64,000 nt of DNA from Actinocatenispora sp963805605. GTDB lineage: Bacteria > Actinomycetota > Actinomycetes > Mycobacteriales > Micromonosporaceae. The notes under the pieces are model-generated. The model had not been told where the DNA came from. It saw only the letters and a program-made list of their open reading frames with translations, and did no database searches. The stretch lies in assembly GCA_963805605.1 (NCBI GenBank), contig CAWDUX010000003.1, positions 310,001 to 374,000 on the forward strand, written 5' to 3'. Below are positions 17,013-25,526 of the stretch, one piece after another. How positions within the stretch are numbered: position 1 is the first letter of the stretch; every line of letters begins with the position of its first letter. The position numbers and the translations under genes were made by a program.

Positions 17013-18278
17013 ATGGGTTCACGCCGGGCGCTGAGCGCTGCCCTGGCCGCTGTGGTACTGGCCGCCACCCTCATCAGTTTCGCTCTGCTGACCTCCAGCG
17101 GGTCCGGCCCGATGGGTACCGCACCGGTCATTTCCGCGCCGGTGGCCCGTACCGCCGGCACCTGGGTGGGTAGTTGGGCGGCCGCGCCATCGTCGAGTAG
17201 TCGGCTGCGCTGCGTGGACTGCACCATCCGCAACGTGGTGCACAGCAGCGCGGGTGGTTCGGCGCTACGGGTCCGGTTGGCCAATCCGTTCGCCACGCTG
17301 CCGTTGGTGGTCGGGCACACCACGGTGGCTCTGCCGGCCGATGCGGGCTCTGCCGCGGCGACCCCGACCACGGTGCGTACGGCACGTTTCGGTGACCGTC
17401 GACAGGTGGTCGTGCCCGCGGGGGGCAGCGTGTGGAGCGACCCGGTGCACCTCACCCTGCCCGCGGACCACGACCTGCTGGTGAGCCTGTACCTGCCGGG
17501 CCTGCCCGAGGGGGTTGCCTGTCATCCGCTGGCCCGCCAGGTCTCCTACCTGGCCAGCGGCCCGGACGCGTCGGCGAGGCCAGATGCGTCCCGGTTCACC
17601 GGCCGGACGTCGCACTGGTACGTGCTGAGCGGGGTGGATGTCCGCGCGACCGGCTACCAGGGTGCGGTGGTGATGTTCGGCGACTCGATCACCGACGGTG
17701 CGGGGTCGACCCCGGGTACCGACCGGCGCTGGCCGGACCTGCTCGCCGACCGCCTGCTGGAGCGTTCGGCGGGTGCACGGATGGCCGTACTCAACGCGGG
17801 GATCTCCGGCAACCGACTGCTGCCGGTCGTGGGCCGCCGCCAGCACGGCCCGCCGGCGCTGTCCCGACTGGACCGCGATGTGCTGGATCAGACCGGGGTG
17901 CGCACGGTGGTCCTGTTGGAGGGCATCAACGACATTCAGGAGCTGCCGCACCAGTTCGACGCGAACCGGATCGCCGCTGCCCAACGGGAAATCGTCGCGC
18001 GCCTGCATGCCCGCGGTCTGCGTGTGGTGGGCGCCACACTGACTCCGTTCGGGGGCTCGGCAGCCTACCGCCCGACCCTGGAACGGGTCCGGGAACGGGT
18101 CAACCGGTGGATCCGGAGCAGCGCGCCGTTCGACGCGGTGCTGGACTTCGATGCGGCGGTACGGGATCCGGCGCACCCCCGCCGGCTGGCGGCCCGGTAT
18201 GACTGCGGGGATCATCTGCACCCCGGTGATGCCGGTTATGCCGCGATGGATGCGGCCATCCCACTCGACCTGCTGTGA
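17013..18278 (+). CDS. secreted GDSL/SGNH-type esterase or lipase
   Basis: A 421-residue protein. The start at 17013 follows AGGAG by 8 nt. An N-terminal signal or anchor segment (LSAALAAVVLAATLISFALL) is followed by a beta-rich domain of about 200 residues and a C-terminal SGNH hydrolase domain: block I VMFGDSITDGAG, block II GISGNRLL, block III LLEGINDI and block V DHLHPGDAGYAAM with catalytic Asp and His. Actinobacterial relatives are extracellular esterases acting on lipids or carbohydrate esters; the substrate here cannot be told. A possible -10 (TACGCT) lies near 16963. Confidence 0.9.
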   Translation: MGSRRALSAALAAVVLAATLISFALLTSSGSGPMGTAPVISAPVARTAGTWVGSWAAAPSSSSRLRCVDCTIRNVVHSSAGGSALRVRLANPFATLPLVVGHTTVALPADAGSAAATPTTVRTARFGDRRQVVVPAGGSVWSDPVHLTLPADHDLLVSLYLPGLPEGVACHPLARQVSYLASGPDASARPDASRFTGRTSHWYVLSGVDVRATGYQGAVVMFGDSITDGAGSTPGTDRRWPDLLADRLLERSAGARMAVLNAGISGNRLLPVVGRRQHGPPALSRLDRDVLDQTGVRTVVLLEGINDIQELPHQFDANRIAAAQREIVARLHARGLRVVGATLTPFGGSAAYRPTLERVRERVNRWIRSSAPFDAVLDFDAAVRDPAHPRRLAARYDCGDHLHPGDAGYAAMDAAIPLDLL

Positions 18279-18400
18279 CCGACGCCTCGTACAGGGACTG
18301 TCGGAAGGCCTGGCGGCGGCGTGTCCAGCGGGGACCATCCGTACCGGTCAGGCGTACCGAGCGCACCGGCGTGGAGCCGGCCTGGGGTTTTGGGGGACGG

Positions 18401-18431
18401 TTGGACCTTATGGTATGGCGCACGGTAGGCT
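18401..18431 (+). promoter_or_regulatory. candidate promoter of rpsA in the 342-bp gap after the esterase
   Basis: TTGGAC (18401-18406) and TAGGCT (18426-18431) are separated by 19 bp, about 190 bp before rpsA. Otherwise the gap 18279-18620 shows no gene and no obvious hairpin; the open frames across it look random. Confidence 0.35.
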
Positions 18432-18620
18432 GGTCGGTGCGCTCGGGGTCTGCGTGTCTCGGCAGGGAGCAGGCCCGCGTCATCCGGAGACCGGTCCGGT
18501 GGTCACATCAGGGGATCCCGCACGATGATCTCGACGTCGGCTGCTGATCGCGTAGGACGGGTGGAGTGACCCCACAGCGCGAAGACCGACCGAACACCCA
18601 ATGACGGAGCAATCTCCCAC

Positions 18621-20159
18621 ATGACGAGCAGCGTCGAGGCCACCTCGAGCATCGCCGCGGCCAGCAAGGCCGCAGGCAACCAGATCGCCGTTGACGACAT
18701 CGGGTCCGAGGAAGCGTTCCTCGCCGCAATCGACGAGACGATCAAGTACTTCAATGACGGCGACATCGTCGAAGGTACCGTCGTCAAGGTCGACCGGGAC
18801 GAGGTCCTGCTCGACATCGGTTACAAGACCGAAGGCGTGATCCCCTCCCGCGAGCTGTCCATCAAGCACGATGTGGACCCGCATGAGGTCGTCTCGACCG
18901 GTGACCACATCGAGGCCCTGGTTCTCCAGAAGGAGGACAAGGAGGGCCGGCTGATCCTCTCGAAGAAGCGCGCCCAGTACGAACGTGCATGGGGCACCAT
19001 CGAGAAGATCAAGGACGAGGACGGCGTCGTGCGTGGCACCGTCATCGAGGTGGTCAAGGGTGGTCTGATCCTCGACATCGGGCTGCGCGGCTTCCTGCCG
19101 GCCTCTCTGGTGGAGATGCGCCGGGTCCGCGACCTGCAGCCGTACGTGGGACGGGAACTCGAAGCCAAGATCATCGAGCTGGACAAGAACCGCAACAACG
19201 TGGTCCTGTCCCGCCGTGCCTGGCTGGAGCAGACACAGTCGGAGGTCCGCACCGAGTTCCTCAACAAGCTCGCCAAGGGCCAGGTCCGCAAGGGCGTCGT
19301 GTCGAGCATCGTCAACTTCGGTGCGTTCGTGGACCTCGGCGGCGTCGACGGTCTGGTGCACGTCTCCGAGCTGTCCTGGAAGCACATCGACCACCCGTCC
19401 GAGGTCGTCGAGGTCGGCCAGGAGGTCGAGGTCGAGGTGCTCGACGTCGACCTGGAGCGCGAGCGCGTGTCGCTGTCGCTGAAGGCGACCCAGGAAGACC
19501 CGTGGCGTCAGTTCGCCCGGACCCACCAGATCGGCCAGATCGTGCCCGGCAAGGTCACCAAGCTGGTTCCGTTCGGTGCGTTCGTGCGGGTGGACGACGG
19601 CATCGAGGGCCTGGTGCACATCTCCGAGCTGGCCGAGCGGCACGTCGAGATGCCCGAGCAGGTCGTGCAGGTCGGCTAGGAGGTCATGGTCAAGGTCATC
19701 GACATCGACCTTGAGCGTCGCCGGATCTCGCTGTCTCTCAAGCAGGCCAACGAGGGTTTCGTCGACACGGGCGAAGAGCACTTCGACCCCACCCTTTACG
19801 GCATGGCCGCCGAGTACGACTCCGAGGGCAACTACAACTACCCCGAGGGCTTCGACTCGGAGACCGGCGAGTGGCTGGACGGCTACGACTCGCAGCGCGA
19901 GACCTGGGAGCGGGAGTACGCCGAGGCGCACACCCGTTTCGAGCAGCACATGAAGCAGATCCAGGAGTCCCGCGAGGCGGAGGCGGCCGCAGCCGCCGAG
20001 GCCCCGGCCGCAGGCGCCAGCACCAGCAGCGCGAGCACCAGCTCGCCTGCCGGCCCGAGCGCCGCCCCGGCTGCCGGCGGTGTCGAGCCGGCCGGAACTC
20101 TGGCCACCGACGAGGCTCTGGCCGCGTTGCGCGAGAAGCTCGCGGGTGGCAAGGAGTAG
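18621..20159 (+). pseudogene. rpsA: 30S ribosomal protein S1, interrupted by an in-frame TAG at codon 353
   Basis: S1 binds mRNA on the 30S subunit and helps initiation on structured leaders. Four S1 repeats are visible, at DGDIVEGTVVKVDRDEVLLD, RGTVIEVVKGGLILDIGLRGF, RKGVVSSIVNFGAFVDLGG and VPGKVTKLVPFGAFVRVDD. The frame is open for 512 codons except for one TAG at 19677-19679. The context VVQVG-stop-EVMVKVID matches the family motif VGQEV, so the codon is CAG with a C-to-T change. The tail is Ala/Ser-rich, as usual in actinobacteria. In an essential gene, a truncation before the end of the fourth repeat is unlikely; an error or a mixed call is more plausible. Confidence 0.93.
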
Positions 20160-20179
20160 CAGCACGACGATAGATCGAC

Positions 20180-20210
20180 GAAGCCCCTGCCGGAACCCGG
20201 CGGGGGCTTC
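20180..20210 (+). terminator. rpsA terminator hairpin
   Basis: GAAGCCCC-T-GCCGG pairs with CCGGC-G-GGGGCTTC around a 3-nt loop: 14 stacked pairs including one G-T. There is no T tract. Confidence 0.7.
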
Positions 20211-20230
20211 GCCGTGCCAAGGGGCCGTCC

Positions 20231-20243
20231 TGACAGACTGTCA
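20231..20243. promoter_or_regulatory. TGACAG-A-CTGTCA palindrome before coaE
   Basis: A perfect 6+6 dyad with a single central base ends 2 bp before the GTG of coaE. It would overlap the transcription start or a weak -10 (CAGACT, 6 nt before the GTG), so a repressor site is conceivable. It resembles the dyad at 21464. Confidence 0.4.
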
Positions 20244-20245
20244 CG

Positions 20246-21418
20246 GTGCTGAGCGTGGGACTGACCGGCGGTATCGGCGCCGGCAAGAGCACTGTGGCCG
20301 CCCGGCTGGTGGAGCACGGTGCGGTGCTGGTGGACGCGGACCGGCTTGCCCGGCAGGTGGTGGAGCCCGGGTCGGCGGGTCTGGCCTCGGTGGTAGCGGA
20401 GTTCGGCACCGGGGTGCTGGGCGACGAGGGAGGGCTGGATCGTGCCCGGTTGGCTCAACTGGTGTTCGGCGATCCGTCGGCCCGGGTCCGGTTGGAGACG
20501 ATCGTGCACCCGTTGGTACGGGCCGCAACCGAGCAGCTGACTGCCTCAGCACCGGCGGATGCCGTCGTGGTCAACGACGTACCGTTGCTGGTGGAGACCG
20601 GGCTGGCGGCCACGTACCACCTGGTGGTGGTCGTCGAGGCAGACGTCGGCCGACGCCGGGACCGGTTGGTATGCAGGGGATTGAGTGACGACGCCGCGCA
20701 GGCCCGGATCGCCGCGCAGGCAACCGACGCCCAGCGGCGCGCCGCGGCCGATGTCCTGCTCGACAATTCCGGTGACCGGGCCCGGTTGCTGGCCGCGGTG
20801 GACGAACTGTGGGCCGGTCGGCTGCTCGGTTACGAACGTCATCTGCGTCGGGGGGAGCCGGTACGCCCTGGGGCAGCGGAGCCGGTCGAGTGGGACGAGG
20901 ACTGGCCGGCGCAGTACGAGCGGGTCGCGAACCGGATCCGTTACCGGTTGCGGGACCGGTTCCTGCGGGTGGATCACGTCGGTCCGGCAGCCGTACCTGG
21001 CCTGATGGCTGCGGATGTGCTGGACGTCCAGGTGGTGGTGGCGGATCTCGCGGCGGCCGACGAGCTGGCTGAACCGCTGGCCCGGATGGGTCTGCCCCGC
21101 TTCGCCGGTGACTGGTACGACGATCCGTTGCCGGGCGTCGAGCGGCCGGCCGGGCGGGTCGAGAGGTTGCACGGGAGTGCCGATCCTGGGCGGCCGCTGC
21201 GGGTGCATGTTCGGGAGGTCTCGTCACCGGGATGGCGGCGGGCGCTGCTGCTGCGGGACTGGCTGCGTGCGGTGCCCGTGGCTCGTACCGGCTGTTCCGC
21301 TGCGGAACGGGGGGCGACCGGTCGCGGGTCGCCTGCGGGGTGGCGGGGAGCGTGGCTGGCAGCGGCGCTACCGCAGGCGCAGGAGTGGGCAGCGGCGACG
21401 GACTGGGCTCCGCAATAG
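20246..21418 (+). CDS. coaE: dephospho-CoA kinase fused to a GrpB (UPF0157) domain
   Basis: Phosphorylates dephospho-CoA to CoA in the last step of CoA synthesis. Residues 1 to about 200 form the kinase: P-loop GLTGGIGAGKST, DADRLARQVVEPG and the lid region DRLVCRGLSDDAAQARIAAQ. Residues from about 215 to the end (VEWDEDWPAQYERVANRIRY) form a GrpB-like nucleotidyltransferase-fold domain. The two-domain form of about 390-410 residues is typical of actinobacteria; the role of the second half is not established. GTG at 20246 gives the expected N-terminus. Confidence 0.93.
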   Translation: MLSVGLTGGIGAGKSTVAARLVEHGAVLVDADRLARQVVEPGSAGLASVVAEFGTGVLGDEGGLDRARLAQLVFGDPSARVRLETIVHPLVRAATEQLTASAPADAVVVNDVPLLVETGLAATYHLVVVVEADVGRRRDRLVCRGLSDDAAQARIAAQATDAQRRAAADVLLDNSGDRARLLAAVDELWAGRLLGYERHLRRGEPVRPGAAEPVEWDEDWPAQYERVANRIRYRLRDRFLRVDHVGPAAVPGLMAADVLDVQVVVADLAAADELAEPLARMGLPRFAGDWYDDPLPGVERPAGRVERLHGSADPGRPLRVHVREVSSPGWRRALLLRDWLRAVPVARTGCSAAERGATGRGSPAGWRGAWLAAALPQAQEWAAATDWAPQ

Positions 21419-21463
21419 CCCTAGCATCCTAGGAAGGATTGCGGGATGTGATCCGGCCGGCCC

Positions 21464-21479
21464 GATGACAGATGTCATC
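21464..21479. promoter_or_regulatory. GATGACA-GA-TGTCATC dyad, candidate operator of the exporter/two-component operon
   Basis: Perfect 7-bp arms with a 2-nt centre, 59 bp before the ATPase start. A second short dyad (ATCCT-AGGA-AGGAT) lies about 25 bp upstream, just after coaE. NarL/FixJ-type regulators such as the one encoded at 24465 bind short dyads, so autoregulation is a reasonable guess. Confidence 0.45.
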
Positions 21480-21537
21480 ACCGACCGCTGTGTCGCGGCA
21501 CTACCGGCCACAAACGCCCACCGGCACGCTGGAAGCC

Positions 21538-22506
21538 ATGAACGACAACCTGCCGGACGCCGTTGCGTTGTCCGGTATCCAGAAGCGCTACGGCGATGTC
21601 ACCGCGGTCGCGGGCATCGACCTGAGCATCGCCGGCGGGGAAGTGGTGGCGCTGCTCGGACCCAACGGTGCGGGCAAGAGCACCACGGTGGACATCATGC
21701 TGGGCCTACGATCCGCCGACTCCGGTAGCGCCCGGCTGTTCGGCCGTACGCCCCGGCACGCCCTGGATGCCGGCATGGTCGGCGCCGTACTGCAGGCCGG
21801 CGAACTGATCAGCGGCGCCACCGTGGGCGAACTGCTGCGGGCGATCGCCGCCCTGCAACCGCATCCGCTGCCGATCGCCGACATCGCCGCCCGTACCGGT
21901 CTGACCGAGCTGCTGCGACGACGCACCGACCGGCTGTCCGGTGGCCAGGCCCAACGGGTCCGGTTCGCTCTGGCTCTGGTCGGCGATCCGCAACTGCTGG
22001 TCCTGGACGAGCCCACGGCAGGCCTGGATGTCGTGGCCCGTCGGGAGTTCTGGGCGTCGGCCCGTGACTACGCCGCACAGGGTCGTACCGTGCTGTTCAG
22101 TACGCACTACCTGGAGGAAGCCGACGAGATCGCGGACCGGATCGTGCTGATCGACCGGGGTCGAGTGGTGGCCGACGGGCCGACCACCGCGATCAGGGCG
22201 ATGACCGCGGTCCGACAGGTGCGTTGCACCCTGCCCGACGTCGACGCCGCCACCCTGGCGCGACTTCCCGACGTGTCCGGTGTCGAGCGGCACGGCTCGT
22301 CGGTGCTGCTGCGCAGCCCGAACTCCGACCGCACCCTGCGCGCTCTGCTGGCCGAGTATCCCGCGGCCGTGGACATCGAGGTCAGCGCGGCCGGGTTGAC
22401 CGACGCCTTCCTGACCCTCACCGGCGGCGATGGGCCAGGGGCACAACGTGCCACAGAGCCGGCCGGGAACAGATCTGAGCAGGCAATGCCGACGGGAGCC
22501 CACTGA
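21538..22506 (+). CDS. ABC transporter ATP-binding protein (exporter, DrrA/CcmA type)
   Basis: A 322-residue ATPase: Walker A GPNGAGKST, signature LSGGQAQRVRFAL, Walker B LLVLDEPTAGLD and switch LFSTHYLEEAD, plus a C-terminal domain of about 90 residues typical of drug and lipid exporter ATPases. ATG 21538 is chosen as the only start giving the family N-terminus. It is the first gene of a four-gene operon (ATPase, permease, histidine kinase, response regulator); its last base is shared with the permease start. Confidence 0.92.
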   Translation: MNDNLPDAVALSGIQKRYGDVTAVAGIDLSIAGGEVVALLGPNGAGKSTTVDIMLGLRSADSGSARLFGRTPRHALDAGMVGAVLQAGELISGATVGELLRAIAALQPHPLPIADIAARTGLTELLRRRTDRLSGGQAQRVRFALALVGDPQLLVLDEPTAGLDVVARREFWASARDYAAQGRTVLFSTHYLEEADEIADRIVLIDRGRVVADGPTTAIRAMTAVRQVRCTLPDVDAATLARLPDVSGVERHGSSVLLRSPNSDRTLRALLAEYPAAVDIEVSAAGLTDAFLTLTGGDGPGAQRATEPAGNRSEQAMPTGAH

Positions 22507-23234
22507 TGTCCACATATCTGCTGCTGGAAATCCGACGCACCCTGCGAAGCGTGCCGTTCCTGCTCTACACCGTCGGGTTCCCGGTAGGTTTCTACCTGCT
22601 GTTCACCCAGGTGTTCGGCGGCGCGGGCGGGGGACCGAGCTCGCACCGGTGGGCCGGGCAGTACATGGTGTCGATGGCGTTGTACGGCGCCATGGGTGCG
22701 GGCCTGACCGGGGTCGGTGCGCGGATCGCGCTGGAACGTACCCGGGGTTGGACCCGGACCCTCGCCCTCACGCCGTTGCGTCCGGCCGGCTACCTCGCGA
22801 TCAAGTTCGGTTCCTCGATGATCCTGACCCTGCCGGTGATCGTACTGATCATGGTGTTGGGGGCGCTGGTCAATGACGTACGGCTACCCGCCGGCACCTG
22901 GCTCGCCCTGGTGCCGCTGCTGTGGCTGGCCACCCTGCCGTTCACGGCACTGGGCATCGCCATCGGGTACACACTGCGCGACGAGGTCGCCAACGGCGTG
23001 TCGATCGTGGTGCTGTTCGTCCTCTCGGTCGGCGGTGGACTCTGGATGCCGGTACAGATCTTTCCGCACTGGCTGGCATCGGTGGCCCGGACGATGCCCT
23101 CCTACCAGGGGGGTGCGCTGTGCTGGCGGATACTGGAGGGCCAGCAGCCGTTCGGGCCGGGCTCGCTGGTGTTCTTCGGTTGGCTGCTGGCCCTGCTGGC
23201 GCTGGCCGGATGGCGGTTCCGGCGTTCGTCCTGA
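22506..23234 (+). CDS. ABC-2 type transporter permease
   Basis: A 242-residue membrane protein with about six predicted helices and the ABC-2 C-terminal pattern SVGGGLWMPVQIFPHWL followed by TMPSYQGG. The stop of the ATPase and the start of this gene overlap. Pairing with the DesK/DesR-like genes downstream resembles exporter/two-component loci that respond to membrane or cell-wall stress. The cargo is unknown. Confidence 0.9.
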   Translation: MSTYLLLEIRRTLRSVPFLLYTVGFPVGFYLLFTQVFGGAGGGPSSHRWAGQYMVSMALYGAMGAGLTGVGARIALERTRGWTRTLALTPLRPAGYLAIKFGSSMILTLPVIVLIMVLGALVNDVRLPAGTWLALVPLLWLATLPFTALGIAIGYTLRDEVANGVSIVVLFVLSVGGGLWMPVQIFPHWLASVARTMPSYQGGALCWRILEGQQPFGPGSLVFFGWLLALLALAGWRFRRSS

Positions 23235-23259
23235 CTGCCCGGAGCCGACTGGGCGCCCC

Positions 23260-23291
23260 GGGTACGCCGAAAGCCGGGTACGCCGAAAGCC
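23260..23291 (+). repeat. tandem duplication of a 16-bp unit in the ribosome-binding region of the kinase gene
   Basis: GGGTACGCCGAAAGCC occurs twice head to tail and is followed by GAAAGGATCGGACACG and the ATG. Each copy carries a GAAAG that resembles the Shine-Dalgarno sequence used. Confidence 0.9.
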
Positions 23292-23307
23292 GAAAGGATC
23301 GGACACG

Positions 23308-24468
23308 ATGACGGACCTCGACCGCGAGGATTTCGCCTGGACCCGGTCACGCCGCAGGGTGGCCACCGCCCTCGCCTGCTGCTGGCTCGGTTACCTGGTG
23401 CCGGTGGTGCTGTCGGTCGTAGGACATCCGCCGGTAGGCCCGCTGCTGATCCTGGCCGTGTTTGGTCTGGCCGGATTTGTCGTCTGCTATCTACGACTGG
23501 TCGCGGTCGGCATGCTGCGTCCGATGCAGCTCGCGGCGCCCTGGACGCTGCTGGGACTGATCGTCGCCGGGGCGCTGGTGCTGTGGCCGTTGGGTGAGGT
23601 GTGGCTGTACGCCCTGCCCTACTATCTGGTCGCCACCCTGCCGTGTCATCTGCCGTTCCGGTACTGGGTACCGACCGAGGGCGCGGTGGTGCTCGCCACC
23701 CTCACGTTGGCTGCGGTGTACGGCGAGACCGGTGGGCAGCTCGCCGAGCACGCCGCATCCGTGGCGGCCGTGGGGCTGCTGGTGTCGATGTTCTTCTGGA
23801 TTCTGATGATCATGGTGCGGTTGCGTGCGGCCCGGGCCGAGCTCGCCCGGCTGGCTGTCGCCGACGAACGGCTGCGGATCGCCCGGGACCTGCACGACGT
23901 TCTGGGTCACCGGCTGGCTGCCGTGGCGCTCAAGTCGGATCTGGCCCGTCGGCTGCTGCCCGTCGATCCGCAGCGGGCGGCCGCGGAGATGAGCGAGGCA
24001 GGGCAGATAGCACGGGAGGCGCTGGACGAGGTGCGCAGCACCGTCGCCGGTTTCCGGGAAAGTTCGCTGCCCGGCGAACTGGCCACCGCGCGGGCGCTGC
24101 TGACCGCGGCTGGCATCGAGTGCACGGTACTGACCCCGGACGAGTCGCTGCCCGCGGCCATCGCGGACGTGGCCGGCTGGGTGGTACGCGAAGGCGTGAC
24201 CAACGTGGTCCGGCACGCCCGGGCCCGGCGGGTGTGGATCTCGGTGCGGTCCCGTGAGCAGGTCAGCATCGAGGTGGCCGACGATGGGCGGGGCCCGGCG
24301 CGGCCGACCCATGGCAATGGCCTGACCGGACTTTCGGAGCGGGTGATCGCCGTGGGGGGCACCCTGCGGGTCGGTGCTGAGGACGACAGGTTCCGCGTAC
24401 TGGCGCAGTTCCCGGTCTCTTCCGGCCCGGTTGGCTGCGGGGCCGTGCCGCTGGCCGGTGGTGCATGA
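23308..24468 (+). CDS. sensor histidine kinase (DesK-like, HisKA_3)
   Basis: A 386-residue membrane kinase. The first 170 residues hold several transmembrane helices. The dimerisation/phosphoacceptor segment ERLRIARDLHDVLGHRL carries H196. The ATP-binding domain shows REGVTNVVRHARA (N box), EVADDGRG (G1) and GNGLTGLSERV (G2). The lack of a large extracytoplasmic domain suggests sensing within the membrane. It starts at ATG 23308 behind GAAAGGA. The stop overlaps the response-regulator ATG by 4 bp. Confidence 0.92.
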   Translation: MTDLDREDFAWTRSRRRVATALACCWLGYLVPVVLSVVGHPPVGPLLILAVFGLAGFVVCYLRLVAVGMLRPMQLAAPWTLLGLIVAGALVLWPLGEVWLYALPYYLVATLPCHLPFRYWVPTEGAVVLATLTLAAVYGETGGQLAEHAASVAAVGLLVSMFFWILMIMVRLRAARAELARLAVADERLRIARDLHDVLGHRLAAVALKSDLARRLLPVDPQRAAAEMSEAGQIAREALDEVRSTVAGFRESSLPGELATARALLTAAGIECTVLTPDESLPAAIADVAGWVVREGVTNVVRHARARRVWISVRSREQVSIEVADDGRGPARPTHGNGLTGLSERVIAVGGTLRVGAEDDRFRVLAQFPVSSGPVGCGAVPLAGGA

Positions 24469-25070
24469 TCCGGGTACTGGTGGCTGAGGACCAGCATCTG
24501 GTGCGTGGTGCGCTGACCGCTCTGCTGGGTCTGGAACCGGACATCAGCGTGGTCGCGGAGGTCGCCGACGGCGCCGACGCGGTTGCCCGGGCCGTGCAGC
24601 ATCGACCGGAGGTGGCGTTGCTGGACATAGAGATGCCCGTACTGTCCGGCATCGAGGCCGCTGAACAGATCCGCCGCCAAGCTCCGGAGGTGCGGGTACT
24701 GATCCTCACCACGTTCGGTCGGCCCGGCTATCTGCGGCGGGCGATGGATGCCGGTGCCCGGGGGTTCGTGGTGAAGGACGCGCCAGCCGGGGATCTGGCG
24801 GCAGCGGTCCGCCGGGTGTCGCGCGGTGAGATCGTCCTGGATCCGGCACTGGCGGTGGCCTCGTTGGGCAGTGGGCCCAGCCCGCTGACCGAGCGGGAGG
24901 GTGAGGTACTACGCGCCGGGCTGGACGGCAGTTCGGTGGCCGACATCGCCGGCAAACTGTCGCTGTCCGCGGGTACGGTGCGCAACTACCTGTCCCGGGC
25001 GATCGCGAAGACCGGCGCCCGCAATCGCGTTGAGGCCGGGCATATCGCCCGACAACATGGCTGGTTGTAG
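24465..25070 (+). CDS. NarL/DesR-type response regulator
   Basis: A 201-residue protein: receiver domain with acidic pair at AEDQ, phosphorylation site D54 in VALLDIEMPVLSG and K in FVVKDAPAG, then a LuxR-type HTH (LTEREGEVL, SSVADIAGKLSLSAGTVRNYLSRAIAKTGARNR). It is the cognate partner of the kinase with which it overlaps. It probably controls its own operon; the dyad at 21464-21479 is a candidate target. Confidence 0.93.
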   Translation: MIRVLVAEDQHLVRGALTALLGLEPDISVVAEVADGADAVARAVQHRPEVALLDIEMPVLSGIEAAEQIRRQAPEVRVLILTTFGRPGYLRRAMDAGARGFVVKDAPAGDLAAAVRRVSRGEIVLDPALAVASLGSGPSPLTEREGEVLRAGLDGSSVADIAGKLSLSAGTVRNYLSRAIAKTGARNRVEAGHIARQHGWL

Positions 25071-25089
25071 CCGATGGTGGTGTTTGCCG

Positions 25090-25125
25090 CGACGGGACCC
25101 CGGCCCGTGGGCCGGGGTCCCGTCG
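25090..25125 (+). terminator. 17-bp perfect hairpin ending the exporter/two-component operon
   Basis: The arms 25090-25106 and 25109-25125 are exact complements with a 2-nt GT centre, 19 bp after the stop codon. The centre must open to form a loop, leaving about 15-16 pairs. There is no T tract. Confidence 0.75.
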
Positions 25126-25514
25126 GGCAGGTCGCCTACGGTGGGCAAGCCGCCTCCGCGGCGACCTGCCTCGGGCGCGCTCACCGGACCGAGAGGACCG
25201 GGGCTGCGACCCCCGCGAAGATGCGGTACGGGACCGTGAGTGGATCGGCCCGCTCGTCTTCTTCGCTGGCGCCGCAAGCGGCCTGCTTTCCCGACGGTAG
25301 ACCGGTGACTCGTGCCACACAAGCTGTTCGGAGACCTCCGCAGGGCGGGTTCGGTGCCCTGGCGACGTTACGGGCTGTTTCCGGGCTGGACGACGTACCC
25401 GGACGGGCGAAATCCTGCCGCCGGGTTCGGGGAGGTTCGGCCGGGTCCGGCGGGCATCCGGTCGGTGGACGGAAGCTGCCGACAGCTCGCTGACCAAACG
25501 TCGGACCCCCGTCG
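25126..25514. other. 389-bp stretch without a recognisable gene, upstream of uvrB
   Basis: Open frames cross this stretch on both strands, but their predicted products are low-complexity and match nothing I recognise, and none has a good ribosome-binding site. No SOS box is visible near uvrB. Confidence 0.5.
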
Positions 25515-25520
25515 TACGGT
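25515..25520 (+). promoter_or_regulatory. -10 element, leaderless start of uvrB
   Basis: TACGGT is followed by 6 nt and the ATG at 25527, with no Shine-Dalgarno sequence. Confidence 0.5.
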
Positions 25521-25526
25521 GGTGGC

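Noticed and set aside
19677..19679. Amber read-through or pyrrolysine in rpsA
   Set aside because: No pyrrolysine genes are expected in this group, the codon replaces a conserved Gln and a single C-to-T change explains it.
25074..25493. 139-codon plus-strand frame between the response regulator and uvrB
   Set aside because: It starts inside the operon terminator region, has low-complexity composition, no ribosome-binding site and no recognisable domain.
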